Shown here piece by piece: positions 28,551 through 29,519 of a stretch of DNA of 29,519 bases; within the stretch, counting starts at the first letter, position 1, and each line of letters starts with the position of its first letter. A model generated the notes under the pieces. It was not told the DNA's origin. It worked only from the letters and a program-made list of their open reading frames with translations, and made no database searches. A program made the translations under genes and the position numbers. Origin of the DNA: Diphasiastrum complanatum. Taxonomy: Eukaryota; Streptophyta; Lycopodiopsida; Lycopodiales; Lycopodiaceae. The stretch is taken from the NCBI GenBank assembly GCA_029204225.1, contig MU836401.1:1-29519 (forward strand), given 5' to 3'.

Positions 28551-29519
28551 CTGAGAAAGATAGGAAGGTAGTGGAGGACTTTTCCTTCGTAGTGGACATT
28601 TGTTCAGAAGGGGAAAAGTATGTGTACCCGGAATGGATGTTGTTAAGAAGAAAATTCCGTTTGAATGTCATGATGCACCTTGTGCTGGACATCCAGGTAT
28701 CCATCGTACATTAGATTTTTTTCGAAGGGATTTCTATGGCCAAAATTAAGACCTTTTGTAGAATCTTGTGTGTTAAACTGTGATCAGTGCCAGCGGAATA
28801 AAGCTGAACACTTAAAGGCTGGAGAGCTTGCATCCGTGGATATTCCTACCAAATGTTGGGATAGTAAACTCAATGGATTTTGTACTTGGTTACCACGTAC
28901 GAATAAACCAAATGATGCTATTTGGGTCATAGTTGACCAATTAACCAATTGGCTACGTTTATTCCAGTAAAAAAACTACATTGAAAGCGTCTGAGTTAGC
29001 TCAAATCTTTGTGGAATGTCTATTTAGATTATATTGACTGCCCATCAAACATAGTGAGTGATCATGATCCGAAGTTCATAGGTCGGTTTTGGACTACATT
29101 ATTTGATAAGTTGGAGACTTCTTTGAGCATGAGCTCAACTGATCATCCAGAATCTGATGGTCAGACAGAGAGAACTAATCAGACGATGGAGCAAATACTT
29201 CGGGTATATGTTTCGCTTCGGCAATCTCATTGGAAGAGGTACCTTCCATCAATTGAATTTGCCTATAATAGTAGTAAACACTCAACTATCGATTATAGCC
29301 TGTTATGCTTTTGTATGGATTTCAACCTCGATCTACAATAACTGTTGAAACTGAGTCGATCAAAGTTAAAAGTAGCCGATTTCTTGCGAGAGATGCAAGG
29401 AATGCTATAGTTAGCTCGAGAAAATGTGCAGAGTGCCTAGGATCGGGTTCGAAATTTTGCTAGTTTGAAAAGATCGTCACGGGAGTTTCAAGTTGGGGAT
29501 TGGGTGTATCTTAGAATTC
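28551..29519 (+). pseudogene. gypsy E integrase, incomplete at the window edge
   Basis: The zinc finger begins HDAPCAGHPGIHRTLDFF in one frame and continues CVLNCDQCQRNKAEHLKAG in the next. The core follows: DSKLNGFCTWLPRT, where the usual first catalytic Asp (MDF) is replaced by NGF, then IVSDHDPKFIGRFW (second Asp) and HPESDGQTERTNQTMEQIL (Glu). LPSIEFAYNSSKHS follows. After the stop at 29339 other frames hold the C-terminal part (VETES, then FQVGDWVYLRI) up to the last base. The frame is broken several times, and one catalytic residue is lost by substitution. Confidence 0.87.

Larger units (their letters stand above)
27300..29519 (+). mobile_element. Ty3/gypsy element E, running off the right edge
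   Basis: It holds the end of gag with a zinc knuckle, a protease scrap, RNase H and an integrase, in plus orientation and in normal order. The reverse transcriptase palm and fingers are missing. Neither LTR lies in the window. Its integrase is close, by eye, to the minus-strand fragment at 5040-5619, so both come from one family, whose LTR is probably the one at 1393 and 4604. Multiple stops and frameshifts show that it is inactive. Confidence 0.88.

Noticed and set aside
29514-29519. Window ends exactly on GAATTC
   Set aside because: It could be a cloning or cut-off edge, but a six-base site at an end is not evidence of anything biological.
1-29519. tRNA, rRNA or other structured RNA genes
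   Set aside because: The tRNA-like strings are only the short retroelement primer sites. No cloverleaf, 5S or snRNA signature was seen.

Overview
The window looks like a stretch of nuclear, AT-rich, repeat-dense seed-plant DNA. It holds one recognisable host coding exon, the last exon of a plant-type (plastid) FAD synthetase on the minus strand at 23090-23655. Nearly everything else that can be identified is decayed transposable elements: Ty1/copia and Ty3/gypsy LTR retrotransposons and one hAT-like DNA transposon remnant. Primer binding sites fit plant initiator-Met tRNA (copia) and Asp tRNA (gypsy). I cannot place the species from the sequence.

Left part (1-7165). Mostly featureless AT-rich DNA with LTR debris. 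There is a copia PBS in minus orientation (611-623), an LTR at 1393-1913 and an inverted relative of it at 4604-5025, a minus-strand copia integrase tail (3490-3670) and a minus-strand gypsy integrase tail (5040-5619) that abuts the second LTR copy. Next come a Ser/Thr/Pro-rich reading frame and an unrecognised 114-aa ORF (6321-6665, minus) with a TATA box about 260 bp upstream.

Centre (7166-15051). The clearest structure is a nested insertion. A gypsy element in minus orientation (7496-12391) sits inside a copia element (7166-7495 and 12397-13575). A 5-bp duplicated target (gtgat/atgat) flanks it, and the copia frame resumes when one copy is removed. The gypsy element keeps both LTRs (each with a different deletion), its PBS, a leader full of a repeated GCGAAGGTT word, gag, a zinc-knuckle pair, protease, RNase H and the start of integrase. 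The reverse transcriptase and most of the integrase are gone. A second copia element follows: LTR 13949-14472, PBS, and a broken gag.

Right-centre (15052-23089). A cluster of 18-bp palindromes spaced at about 57 bp (15135-15440) lies just inside a minus-strand copia PBS (15688-15699). A nearly full-length but dead plus-strand copia element (16395-20393) ends in a polypurine tract and 3' LTR. It is followed by simple repeats: imperfect tandem duplications, a 15-G run and a long CT microsatellite.

Right part (23090-29519). The FAD synthetase exon is followed, on its upstream side, by a long intron or intergenic stretch. That stretch holds a gypsy integrase C-terminus (minus), a hAT transposase remnant (plus) and a plus-strand gypsy element from about 27300 to the window end. 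This last element belongs to the same family as the 5040-5619 remnant and also lacks its reverse transcriptase core.

None of the element proteins is intact, so the window reads as a transposon graveyard next to or inside a host gene. The least explained signals are the palindrome cluster, the alternating GCGAAGGTT/CTTCGCC words in the gypsy leader, and the orphan 114-aa ORF.
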